A DNA stretch of 64,000 bases from contig NZ_JABBGI010000013.1 in the NCBI RefSeq assembly GCF_012927325.1, forward strand, positions 1 through 64,000, read 5' to 3'. The position numbers and the translations under genes are program-made. The notes under the pieces are model-generated. The model searched no databases, was not told where the DNA came from, and worked only from the letters and a program-made list of their open reading frames with translations. Below, in pieces: positions 1-7,028 of this stretch; the first letter of the stretch is position 1, and each line of letters begins with the position of its first letter. This DNA is from Chryseobacterium antibioticum (GTDB taxonomy: Bacteria; Bacteroidota; Bacteroidia; Flavobacteriales; Weeksellaceae).

Positions 1-267
1 AAGACCTCAGAGATCAAACAAAAGAAATATAGGTAAATATAGAGCAAGAGCTAAACCCATAGTCTCTAAAAATCAAAAGGATAGCTTGTGATATTTTACT
101 ATCTTAATGACATTGGGCTAAAGCCCGCTTTCAATTTATAAGCCAGATAAAGGCTTTAGCCAAAACTTAAAAATTATAAAAGAAAAGGAGGTAAACGATT
201 TTGCCATTTCTACTGTTTCTGCTATCTCCGGGTGGTTGAGGCCCCGAAGCAGTTACAACCTACTAAA
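1..267. other. Non-coding stretch at the left edge
   Basis: No convincing gene is visible here. The stretch holds a GGCTAAAGCC-type inverted repeat (113-163) and ends at the HU terminator. A purine-rich AAGGAGGT string lies near 184-192, but no good reading frame follows it on the plus strand. Confidence 0.5.
113..163. repeat. Imperfect inverted repeat, GGCTAAAGCC type
   Basis: TTGGGCTAAAGCC at 113-125 is mirrored by GGCTTTAGCCAA at 152-163 with about 26 bases between. It lies outside genes and looks like a dispersed intergenic repeat. I believe related repeats occur in other flavobacterial genomes, but that is recall and was not checked. Confidence 0.55.
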
Positions 268-300
268 TAAAAAAAGACCGCTTCCTGAGAAACGGCCTTT
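268..300 (-). terminator. Rho-independent terminator of the HU gene
   Basis: On the minus strand AAAGGCCGTTTC and GGAAGCGGTCTTT form a hairpin with a few G-U pairs, followed by a run of T. It lies about 20 bases after the HU stop codon. Confidence 0.7.
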
Positions 301-321
301 GAATTTTTTTAATCTGAATGA

Positions 322-612
322 TTATTTTTTCTTAGCACCAGAAACTGCAGTAGATAAATCAGCTCCTGCTTTGAATTTAGCAACTTTTTTAGCAGCAATT
401 TTAATCGGTTTTTTAGTTGCAGGGTTGATACCTTGTCTAGCAGCTCTCTCAGCTACTGAGAAAGTACCGAATCCTACTAAAGAAACTTTTCCATCTTTTT
501 TCTTTAGAGTAGTTGTTACATTACCAATGAATGATTCTAAAGCAGCTTTAGCTGCAACTTTAGTGATTCCTGCATCTTTTGCGATTGCGTCGATTAATTC
601 AGACTTGTTCAT
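322..612 (-). CDS. HU family DNA-binding protein
   Basis: Small basic nucleoid protein of 96 residues, the usual size for HU, which binds and bends DNA as a dimer. The N-terminal helices (residues 1-40) are followed by the GFGTF strand motif (47-51) and the beta-arm with the Asn-Pro intercalation tip (Gly61-Ile-Asn-Pro64). The C-terminus is lysine-rich. It stands alone, with its own promoter (TTG-N19-TATATTTG at 646-675) and its own terminator, as expected for an abundant protein. HU and IHF subunits cannot be separated by sequence alone, but the plain length and motif favour HU. Confidence 0.95.
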   Translation of the reverse strand: MNKSELIDAIAKDAGITKVAAKAALESFIGNVTTTLKKKDGKVSLVGFGTFSVAERAARQGINPATKKPIKIAAKKVAKFKAGADLSTAVSGAKKK

Positions 613-645
613 AATTTTTAATATTAAGTTAGTTCGTAATTATAG

Positions 646-675
646 CAAATATAATACTATTTTCTAATTGTGCAA
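646..675 (-). promoter_or_regulatory. Flavobacterial promoter of the HU gene
   Basis: On the minus strand TTG (675-673) is followed after exactly 19 bases by TATATTTG (653-646). This is a full match to the Bacteroidetes sigma-A consensus TTG-N19-TAnnTTTG. Transcription would start about 30 bases before the HU start codon. Confidence 0.8.
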
Positions 676-998
676 TTATTTTATTAAAACTTATAAAATT
701 TTTTTGCTTTTTGACGAAAACAGTTAAAATATGATAATTTGACTTTTCACGTAAAATCTACGTTACGGCTCACTAAAATCATGCCAAATGCTTATGAGTA
801 TTGACTTTAGCAAAAAATTAATATTATTTCATGTATTTATTAAATCCTGAATTTTGTATAAACTATTAATATTTTTACGGATATGTTTGCGTATTTTATA
901 AATAATAGCTTAAAAACTTGTCTAATATAAAATTAAATAGCTGGGTATGTGGGAGTTTTAAAATGATTTCAAATGTCCGTTTTATTAATTTTTATTAA
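676..998. other. Intergenic stretch without a gene
   Basis: AT-rich DNA between the divergent HU and panD promoters. I see no open frame with a ribosome site, no strong hairpin and no repeat shared with the rest of the window. Confidence 0.5.
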
Positions 999-1006
999 TA
1001 AATTTG
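999..1006 (+). promoter_or_regulatory. -7 element of panD, next to the start codon
   Basis: TAAATTTG matches TAnnTTTG fully, and its last base lies only four bases before the panD ATG at 1011. Transcription from it would begin at or very near the start codon, giving a leaderless or nearly leaderless mRNA. No TTG is seen at the expected -33 distance. Confidence 0.5.
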
Positions 1007-1010
1007 CAGT

Positions 1011-1361
1011 ATGTTAATAGAAGTTTTCAAGTCAAAGATCCATAGGGTACGGGTTACGGCCTCAGACCTTAATTATATTGGGAGTATAACGATCGACGAA
1101 GATCTTATAGAAGCTGCCGGTCTGGTAGTGGGAGAAAGGGTCTATATCGTCAATGTCAACAATGGAGAACGTTTTGACACCTATGTGATCAAAGGAAAAA
1201 GAAAATCCGGAGAAGTATGCCTGAATGGCCCTGCAGCAAGAAAAGTACAGAGAGATGATATCATTATCATTATCGCTTATGCGCAGATGACGCCCGAAGA
1301 AGCGCAAGTCTTCCAGCCGAAAATTGTTTTCCCCGATGAAAAAACAAACCTTCTGACCTAA
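1011..1361 (+). CDS. panD: Aspartate 1-decarboxylase
   Basis: Makes beta-alanine from L-aspartate for pantothenate and coenzyme A synthesis. The 116-residue protein has the family length. It carries the self-cleavage site Gly24-Ser25, where Ser25 becomes the pyruvoyl group, plus Lys9, Arg54 and Tyr58 at the positions known for cleavage and catalysis. The proenzyme is expected to be cut into a short beta and a longer alpha chain. The gene is followed after 3 bases by a flippase-like membrane protein, so the two are probably cotranscribed. No Shine-Dalgarno site is seen before the ATG, in line with the promoter abutting the start. Confidence 0.97.
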   Translation: MLIEVFKSKIHRVRVTASDLNYIGSITIDEDLIEAAGLVVGERVYIVNVNNGERFDTYVIKGKRKSGEVCLNGPAARKVQRDDIIIIIAYAQMTPEEAQVFQPKIVFPDEKTNLLT

Positions 1362-1364
1362 TCC

Positions 1365-2384
1365 ATGGAGAAACAATCAAAGAATCCTTTAAAATCAATA
1401 CTAACAATAGTAATATCGCTTGCTTTTGCAGGCTTTTTTTTATGGCTTGCGTTAAAAGGACTTGATTTTAAAGTGATTAAGGTATCATTGGCGAAAGCTA
1501 ATTATCTCTGGGTCCTTTTTGCTTCTGTATTTGGGATTCTGGCTTACTGGTTCAGGGCGATACGCTGGAACCTGATGCTGGAACCTATGGGACATAAAAT
1601 TTCTAATTCAAACTCACTCTGGTCCATATCTTTTGGATACCTGATGAATCTTACCATTCCAAGAAGCGGTGAAGTGGCAAGAGCTACTGCTTTGTACGGG
1701 GTAGAGAAAGTTCCGGTAGATAAATCTTTCGGGACGATCATTCTGGAAAGAGTGGTAGATCTTATCTGCATGCTTGGGTTTTTGGGACTGACCCTGCTTT
1801 TTAAATATGAAGCAATTCTGTCTTTTTATGAAAACTCAGGCGTTAACATTAATCCTAATAAAATATTACTTATTGTTTCAGTCCTGGCGGTAGGGACAGT
1901 TGCATTCTTTGTATTTAAGAAGAAATTGGCCAACGTTCCGTTTCTAGGAAAGATCGTGAATTTTATTGACGGAATTTTCGAGGGACTGGCATCCATATTT
2001 AAATTAAAAGAAAAAGGGAAATTTATTCTTTATACTATAGGAATATGGGTTTGTTATTACTTTGCAGCCTATCTCGTATGTTTTGCACTTCCTGAAACTT
2101 CCAATTTCACTATTGCTGACGGCTTTTTCATTATCGTTGTTGGTACTTTGGGAATGATCATTCCTGCCAGTGGTGGAATCGGTGCTTTCAATCTGGCTAT
2201 GAAGTTCGGATTTATGGCACTCTTTATTTCAATGGGGAAAAGTGCCGAATTAGGAGGTGAAATGGGGCTGACGTATTCATTCATCTCGCTTCCATTACAG
2301 ATTACCATTATGTTGGTAATGGGGCTTATTTCCATTCCTATGTTGGCGAAAGCAAGAGAAAAACAGTTTCCGACCAAGAAATAA
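1365..2384 (+). CDS. Lysylphosphatidylglycerol synthase TM/flippase-like family protein
   Basis: Integral inner-membrane protein of 339 residues with about eight hydrophobic segments from residue 11 onward. It matches the UPF0104 / LPG_synthase_TM family, which shares the membrane half of MprF. The motif around SFGYLMNLTIPRSGEVAR (about residues 89-106) is typical. The soluble transferase domain of MprF is absent, so it is more likely a lipid flippase or transporter of unknown substrate than a synthase. It starts 3 bases after panD, suggesting an operon. A terminator follows at 2420. Confidence 0.85.
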   Translation: MEKQSKNPLKSILTIVISLAFAGFFLWLALKGLDFKVIKVSLAKANYLWVLFASVFGILAYWFRAIRWNLMLEPMGHKISNSNSLWSISFGYLMNLTIPRSGEVARATALYGVEKVPVDKSFGTIILERVVDLICMLGFLGLTLLFKYEAILSFYENSGVNINPNKILLIVSVLAVGTVAFFVFKKKLANVPFLGKIVNFIDGIFEGLASIFKLKEKGKFILYTIGIWVCYYFAAYLVCFALPETSNFTIADGFFIIVVGTLGMIIPASGGIGAFNLAMKFGFMALFISMGKSAELGGEMGLTYSFISLPLQITIMLVMGLISIPMLAKAREKQFPTKK

Positions 2385-2419
2385 AAGATTAATTCAACAA
2401 TACCTTTTCACTTCATATC

Positions 2420-2446
2420 AGTCCAATTTTTTAATTGGACTTTTTT
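2420..2446 (+). terminator. Terminator after the panD operon
   Basis: AGTCCAATT (2420-2428) and AATTGGACT (2433-2441) form a perfect 9-bp stem followed by a T run. It lies about 35 bases after the flippase-like gene. Confidence 0.8.
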
Positions 2447-2467
2447 AATGTTGATTTTAGCACCACC

Positions 2468-2498
2468 AACCTTATAGGTTTTTAAAACCTATAAGGTT
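2468..2498. repeat. Perfect 15-bp inverted repeat (ACCTTATAGGT type)
   Basis: AACCTTATAGGTTTT (2468-2482) is repeated in inverted form at 2484-2498 with one base between. It has no T tract and sits just after a proper terminator. It looks like a dispersed intergenic palindrome rather than a gene-specific signal. Confidence 0.6.
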
Positions 2499-2627
2499 TC
2501 CTTTTTCATATATCAGAGAAAATTAAAGAATAAATAAAGACAGGATGCTGATTTTTTTAACTGATATCTTTATGTTAAAACCCTATTAAAATTAAACATT
2601 ACCGCATGCCATTCATTTTTTTATCAA

Positions 2628-2635
2628 TAAATTTG
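2628..2635 (+). promoter_or_regulatory. -7 element for the ter cassette
   Basis: TAAATTTG is a full match to TAnnTTTG and lies 57 bases before the first TerD gene. No TTG is present at -33 (ATG occurs at that spacing), so activity may depend on a regulator. Confidence 0.45.
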
Positions 2636-2692
2636 GTCAGTTCACAAATCAAATTTATCTTAAACGAAAAATAATTAATAATCTAAAACACT

Positions 2693-3268
2693 ATGGCAAT
2701 TAATTTACAGAAAGGGCAAAAGATCGAGATAGGACTTACAAAAATGACGATAGGACTGGGCTGGGACCCAAATGAAGGAACAGGTTTTGACTTCGATCTG
2801 GATGCTTCTGCCATCATGATTGATTCCGACAGAAAATTAGTCAATGAGGAATGTTTTGTTTTTTATAATAACCTGCAGTCTCCAGACGGTGCACTGACTC
2901 ATACAGGAGACGACCCGAGTGGTAAAAACAGTGATGGGGATGATGATGAGGCCATTATTGTAGATCTTGAAAAAGTAGATCCGAAAGCAGAAGAAATTCT
3001 TTTTGTAGTGACCATCGAAGATTTTGAAAGAAGAAAACAAAACTTCGGACAGGTGAGAAATTCATACATCAGAATTGTGGATAACAGCACCAACCAGGAG
3101 ATCGCAAAGTATGAACTGGACGAAGATTTCTCTATTGAAACCGGAGTAGAATTCGGCAGATTATACAAAAAAAATGGAAGCTGGAAATTTGAAGCTTCAG
3201 GAATAGGCTACAGAGCAGACCTGGCATTCTTCCTAGAGAAATACTATAAAGGGCAGATCATTAAATAA
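2693..3268 (+). CDS. TerD family calcium-binding stress protein
   Basis: TerD-domain protein of 191 residues filling the whole chain. The N-terminal GQKIEIGL strand, the GLGWDP core, the FDFDLDASAIMI segment (about residues 33-44) and the acidic GDD...GDDDE loop (about 75-90) are the family signatures; the Asp clusters bind Ca2+. Related proteins take part in tellurite, phage and chemical stress tolerance in the cytoplasm or at the membrane. It opens a same-strand cassette with a second TerD, two TerY-like proteins, a phosphatase and a kinase. It is the shorter of the two TerD paralogs here. A terD/terE/terZ assignment is not possible. Confidence 0.92.
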   Translation: MAINLQKGQKIEIGLTKMTIGLGWDPNEGTGFDFDLDASAIMIDSDRKLVNEECFVFYNNLQSPDGALTHTGDDPSGKNSDGDDDEAIIVDLEKVDPKAEEILFVVTIEDFERRKQNFGQVRNSYIRIVDNSTNQEIAKYELDEDFSIETGVEFGRLYKKNGSWKFEASGIGYRADLAFFLEKYYKGQIIK

Positions 3269-3298
3269 TTATATTTTCAAATACACAAAACTATAACT

Positions 3299-3970
3299 AT
3301 GGCAATTAATTTACAGAAAGGTCAAACGATTGATTTAAGAAAAAATGACCGTGGAGAAAGTGTTTACGATCTTTCAAAAGTGACGATCGGTTTAGGATGG
3401 GATGTCAGAAAACAGGGCGGTTTCTTTGGGAAACTCTTCAGTAAAGAAACAGAATATGATCTTGATGCAGTAGCTTTTCTTTTAGATGGAAACGGGAAAG
3501 TAGCCAACCTTGGGAAAACGGTACAGACCAATGAAGGAAGGCAGATCGCACTTTATCAGGGGGACGTAGTTTTCTTTAATTCTATGCAGCATCCAAGCGG
3601 AAATATATGGCTGACCGGAGATAACAGAACCGGCGCAGGAGACGGAGATGATGAGCAGATCATCGTTAAGCTCGACCAGTTGGATGAAAGTTATCAGAAA
3701 ATATTATTCCTGGTGACCATTTATCAGGGAAAACAAAATAACCAGCATTTCGGAATGATAGAAAATGCCTTTATCAGGGCGGTAGATGCCAAAGGTAAAG
3801 AAATTACAAAATATAGCCTTTCAGGGGATGCGAGTATGAACGGGAAATGTGCAATGGTCTTTGCAGAAGCATACCGGCACAATGGCGACTGGAAATTCCG
3901 TGCTATTGGTGAACCTCATCAGACAGATAATTTTATTGAAATTCTGAAGCAGTACGCATACAGCAATTAA
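3299..3970 (+). CDS. TerD family protein, longer paralog
   Basis: TerD-domain protein of 223 residues, beginning with the same MAINLQKGQ segment as the preceding gene and starting 30 bases after it. It differs by insertions: a RKNDRGESVYDLSK stretch near residue 15 and a GGFFGKLFSKE stretch near residue 40, before the conserved YDLDA strand. The acidic Ca2+-binding loop GAGDGDDEQ is kept. The two copies probably arose by duplication and then diverged. A strong hairpin without a T tract separates it from the next gene, so it may be made at a different level from the downstream signalling genes. Confidence 0.92.
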   Translation: MAINLQKGQTIDLRKNDRGESVYDLSKVTIGLGWDVRKQGGFFGKLFSKETEYDLDAVAFLLDGNGKVANLGKTVQTNEGRQIALYQGDVVFFNSMQHPSGNIWLTGDNRTGAGDGDDEQIIVKLDQLDESYQKILFLVTIYQGKQNNQHFGMIENAFIRAVDAKGKEITKYSLSGDASMNGKCAMVFAEAYRHNGDWKFRAIGEPHQTDNFIEILKQYAYSN

Positions 3971-3993
3971 ACCTTACTATTGATCAAACTAAA

Positions 3994-4031
3994 AAGCCGG
4001 CAGCGGAAGTTGAAAACTTCCCTGCCGGCTT
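3994..4031 (+). promoter_or_regulatory. Strong hairpin inside the ter cassette
   Basis: AAGCCGGCAG (3994-4003) pairs with CTGCCGGCTT (4022-4031), and an inner GGAAGT/ACTTCC stem extends it with a 5-base loop. No T run follows (CAGAATTAA), so it is not a clean terminator. It may stabilise the terD message or act as a partial terminator. Confidence 0.6.
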
Positions 4032-4052
4032 CAGAATTAATATCATCTTACC

Positions 4053-4691
4053 ATGAGCAGGAGACTATTAGCATACTTTTTACTGGATACTTCAGGTTCT
4101 ATGAATGGAGAACCTATCCAGGCATTGAATAATGGATTTAACGGGTTGATAAGCATGCTCCGTGCCGATCCACAGGCCATGGACAGCCTTCATTTGAGTG
4201 TAATCACTTTTGACCGCGAGGTTAAAAATATCATTCCGCTGATCGATCTGGCCAGTTTTTATCCGATGGAGATCACTTGTCCGGACAGTGGACCTACCCA
4301 TACCGGTGCGGCATTGGAAATGGTTTCGGAATTGGTGAAGAAAGAACTTGTTAAGGGTTCATCAGACGAAAAAGAAGACTGGAGACCGCTGCTGTTTATA
4401 TTTACCGATGGAAAACCTTCTGATATCCAGAAATACAGACAGATGATCCCCGTGATCAGAGACCTGGAATTCGGAGCTATTGTAGGCTGCGCGGCAGGTC
4501 CGAAGGCAGATGAGCAGTTTCTGAAGGAGCTTACAGACCACGTGGTAAAATTGGACACTACTGATTCCATAACACTTTCCTCATTTTTCAAATGGGTAAG
4601 TTCATCCATTACCATGGGAGGGAAATCACAGGGGACCGGAGAAAGCACACCACTGCCTCCGCCACCTTCCGAGCTTAATATTATTATCTAA
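4053..4691 (+). CDS. TerY-like VWA domain protein
   Basis: A von Willebrand factor A domain fills the 212-residue protein. The metal-ion-dependent adhesion site is complete: Asp12-x-Ser14-x-Ser16 (DTSGS), a Thr in PTHTGAA (Thr84) and Asp119 in FTDG. The tail after residue 195 is proline-rich and short (LPPPPS). TerY-like proteins act as cytosolic metal-dependent scaffolds linking TerD proteins to partner enzymes. It is followed 24 bases later by a second, longer TerY-like gene. It lacks the zinc-binding tail of that neighbour, so the two may play different binding roles. Confidence 0.9.
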   Translation: MSRRLLAYFLLDTSGSMNGEPIQALNNGFNGLISMLRADPQAMDSLHLSVITFDREVKNIIPLIDLASFYPMEITCPDSGPTHTGAALEMVSELVKKELVKGSSDEKEDWRPLLFIFTDGKPSDIQKYRQMIPVIRDLEFGAIVGCAAGPKADEQFLKELTDHVVKLDTTDSITLSSFFKWVSSSITMGGKSQGTGESTPLPPPPSELNIII

Positions 4692-4715
4692 ATCACTTGT
4701 CTTTACTATAACATC

Positions 4716-5759
4716 ATGAGAAGACTGCCCATTTATTTTTTAGTCGATGTCTCCGAATCTATGGTTGGAGATCCTATTGAGCAGGTACAGGAAGGTATCG
4801 CCAATATCATCAGAGAATTGAAGAAAGACCCCTATTCACTGGAAACGGTTTATATTTCGATTATAGGTTTTGCAGGAGAGGCTGAAGTCATTACGCCGCT
4901 TCAGGATATCATTAGCTTTTATCCACCGAAGATCCCTATCGGAAGTGGTACGTCACTGTCGCAAGGCCTTATTAAAGTAATGGACTGTATAGACAGAGAT
5001 ATTGTGAAAACCACTTATGAAAGAAAAGGCGACTGGAAACCTATCGTTTTTCTTTTTACAGATGGGGTTCCTACCGATGATGCGACAAAAGCTATCGAAA
5101 GATGGAACAATAAGTACCACGGGAAAACCAATACCATAGCTGTATCTATCGGTGAAAATACAAACTATAAGTTACTTGGTACTTTATCAGATAATGTTTT
5201 GCTGTTCAATAACTCTGATGAAAATTCTTATAAAGAATTTTTCAAATGGGTGACAGATTCCATTAAAACAACCAGCCAGAGTGTTACCGAAGCTAATAAA
5301 GAAGGAATTAATCTTTCGAAAATTGATTCCATTATTCTGGAAAAAGTAGATCCCCAACTAGAGCAAAAATTCCCTGACAATAATTTTGTAGTTCTGAATG
5401 GTAAATGTTCTGAAACCGAGAAGCTGTATTTGATGAAATTCAAGAAAACATTTGCGGAATCAGGGATACCGGGAATGTCCACAAGATATTACAGACTGGA
5501 TGGAGCGTATAAAATTGATGAAAAAGCCTATTTCAGACTTTCATCTTCCCAGAAAAATAACCTTAAAATATCCATAGAAGAACTTCAGGGAGGTACTTCC
5601 TGTCCTCACTGTGCGAATCCTATCGCTTTAGCAACTTGTTCGTGCGGCGGAATTCACTGTTTGAAAGGGGAAGGGTACAACAAGTGTCCCTGGTGCGGAA
5701 CTTCGGATTATTACGGGTTTTCAAGCGAAGGATTTGATATTAACAGAACACTAGGGTAG
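4716..5759 (+). CDS. TerY-like VWA protein with C-terminal zinc ribbon
   Basis: 347 residues in three parts. The N-terminal VWA domain has the site Asp11-x-Ser13-x-Ser15, Thr79 and Asp116. A middle region of unclear fold follows (about 190-290). A cysteine-rich C-terminus has Cys296, 299, 308, 310, 315, 324 and 327, which fits a zinc ribbon (CPHC...CPWC). This VWA plus TerY-C layout is described for proteins encoded beside a PP2C phosphatase and a kinase (the TerY-P triad), and those two genes follow directly. The start ATG lies 24 bases after the previous stop. Confidence 0.9.
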   Translation: MRRLPIYFLVDVSESMVGDPIEQVQEGIANIIRELKKDPYSLETVYISIIGFAGEAEVITPLQDIISFYPPKIPIGSGTSLSQGLIKVMDCIDRDIVKTTYERKGDWKPIVFLFTDGVPTDDATKAIERWNNKYHGKTNTIAVSIGENTNYKLLGTLSDNVLLFNNSDENSYKEFFKWVTDSIKTTSQSVTEANKEGINLSKIDSIILEKVDPQLEQKFPDNNFVVLNGKCSETEKLYLMKFKKTFAESGIPGMSTRYYRLDGAYKIDEKAYFRLSSSQKNNLKISIEELQGGTSCPHCANPIALATCSCGGIHCLKGEGYNKCPWCGTSDYYGFSSEGFDINRTLG

Positions 5760-5795
5760 TAAAGAAAATCCTATTTGGGAGATCAAACAAAAGAC

Positions 5796-7025
5796 ATGGA
5801 AAAAGCGGCTATTTATAGGGAAAAAGAAGAATTTAAAGAAGTCCATCTGGTGCTTAAAAATGCCAGTTCAAAACAGTTTTATGAATTCAGTTTTGAGATG
5901 GATGACTTTCCGAATATAAAGATCAAAAATATCGCGAATCTGCATGAGACCGGACTTACATTTGAAAATAACAGGATATCCGGTATTCCATACACCAGCA
6001 GCGTTCATGACCTTGATATTGAATTTTACCATACCCATGACCAAAATAGCACGGAGATTAAAAAAGTGCATCTGTTCGTTAATGCCGATCCCAAAGACCT
6101 TTGGAAAAATATTCCTTCCGATACCAACGATATTTACGATAAACCCGATGAAATATCTTATCAGGGAAAATTTTCGGATAAAAAAATTACGGTTGTATCC
6201 AAACGAGGTCGTTCCCATGCTCATGAAGGAAAATTCAGGGATGATGATTTTGCGGTGAATGAACTTCCCGGAGGCTGGAGCATTATTTCCGTTGCTGATG
6301 GTGCCGGGTCTGCTGTAATGGCAAGAGAAGGTTCAAGACTGGCTGTTGTTTCAATAAACAGCTTTTTCAATTCTGGTAAAATGTTAACTGAGATCGAACA
6401 AAATACTGAAATCGTTTACAATACTTCTGAATCATCAGAAGAAATAAGGTCCAAAGCCAGAGAGAATATCATAAGATCACTTTATAAAGGAGTCCTGCAT
6501 GTATATCATGTTTTGGATAAAACAGCTACGGAAAATTCCTTTTCCATAAAAGATCTTCATACAACGTTGATCTTTGGACTAATGAAAAAGTTTTATTTCG
6601 GTTATGTCATTCTTACGTTTGGAGTAGGAGACTGTCCCATCAATGTAATCAATCGTGATTTTTCTGAAGTAAAGCTTCTGAATACAATGGATGTGGGTGA
6701 ATTTGGAGGCGGTACCCGATTTATCACCATGAAAGAGATCTTCAATGATGATATCGTTTCAAGATTTGGAATGACCTGTGTCAATGATTTTTCCTATCTC
6801 GTACTGATGACGGATGGTATTTATGATCCGAAATTCATGACGGAAAGCAAGCTTGAAGATACAGACAGCTGGAAAGCATTTTTTAACGATCTGGACGGAA
6901 ATAATGATGACCGCACAAAAGTAGACTTTATCAACGATACCGATATTGATCAACAACTTCTGACATGGACCGATTTCTGGAGCCGGGGAAATCATGACGA
7001 CCGAACACTAGCCATAATCTATTAA
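5796..7025 (+). CDS. PP2C-type serine/threonine phosphatase of the TerY-P triad
   Basis: Metal-dependent protein phosphatase, 409 residues from this ATG; a TTG 21 bases upstream (5775) would add seven residues. The PP2C core begins near residue 140: RDDDFA, then DGAGS (168-172), HTTL, GVGDC, LMTDGIYD and the C-terminal NHDDRT, which together supply the metal-binding Asp residues. The first 130 residues form a separate, probably beta-rich domain. It sits between a TerY-like protein and a kinase and ends 3 bases before the kinase start, so kinase and phosphatase probably act oppositely on shared targets. Confidence 0.88.
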   Translation: MEKAAIYREKEEFKEVHLVLKNASSKQFYEFSFEMDDFPNIKIKNIANLHETGLTFENNRISGIPYTSSVHDLDIEFYHTHDQNSTEIKKVHLFVNADPKDLWKNIPSDTNDIYDKPDEISYQGKFSDKKITVVSKRGRSHAHEGKFRDDDFAVNELPGGWSIISVADGAGSAVMAREGSRLAVVSINSFFNSGKMLTEIEQNTEIVYNTSESSEEIRSKARENIIRSLYKGVLHVYHVLDKTATENSFSIKDLHTTLIFGLMKKFYFGYVILTFGVGDCPINVINRDFSEVKLLNTMDVGEFGGGTRFITMKEIFNDDIVSRFGMTCVNDFSYLVLMTDGIYDPKFMTESKLEDTDSWKAFFNDLDGNNDDRTKVDFINDTDIDQQLLTWTDFWSRGNHDDRTLAIIY

Positions 7026-7028
7026 AAC

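Noticed and set aside
136-207. 24-codon minus-strand frame beginning MAKSFTSF
   Set aside because: It runs through the GGCTAAAGCC repeat, has no convincing ribosome site on its strand and no family match.
236-667. Long plus-strand frame antisense to HU
   Set aside because: It mirrors the HU gene, whose family match, promoter and terminator are clear. The antisense frame has low-complexity composition only.
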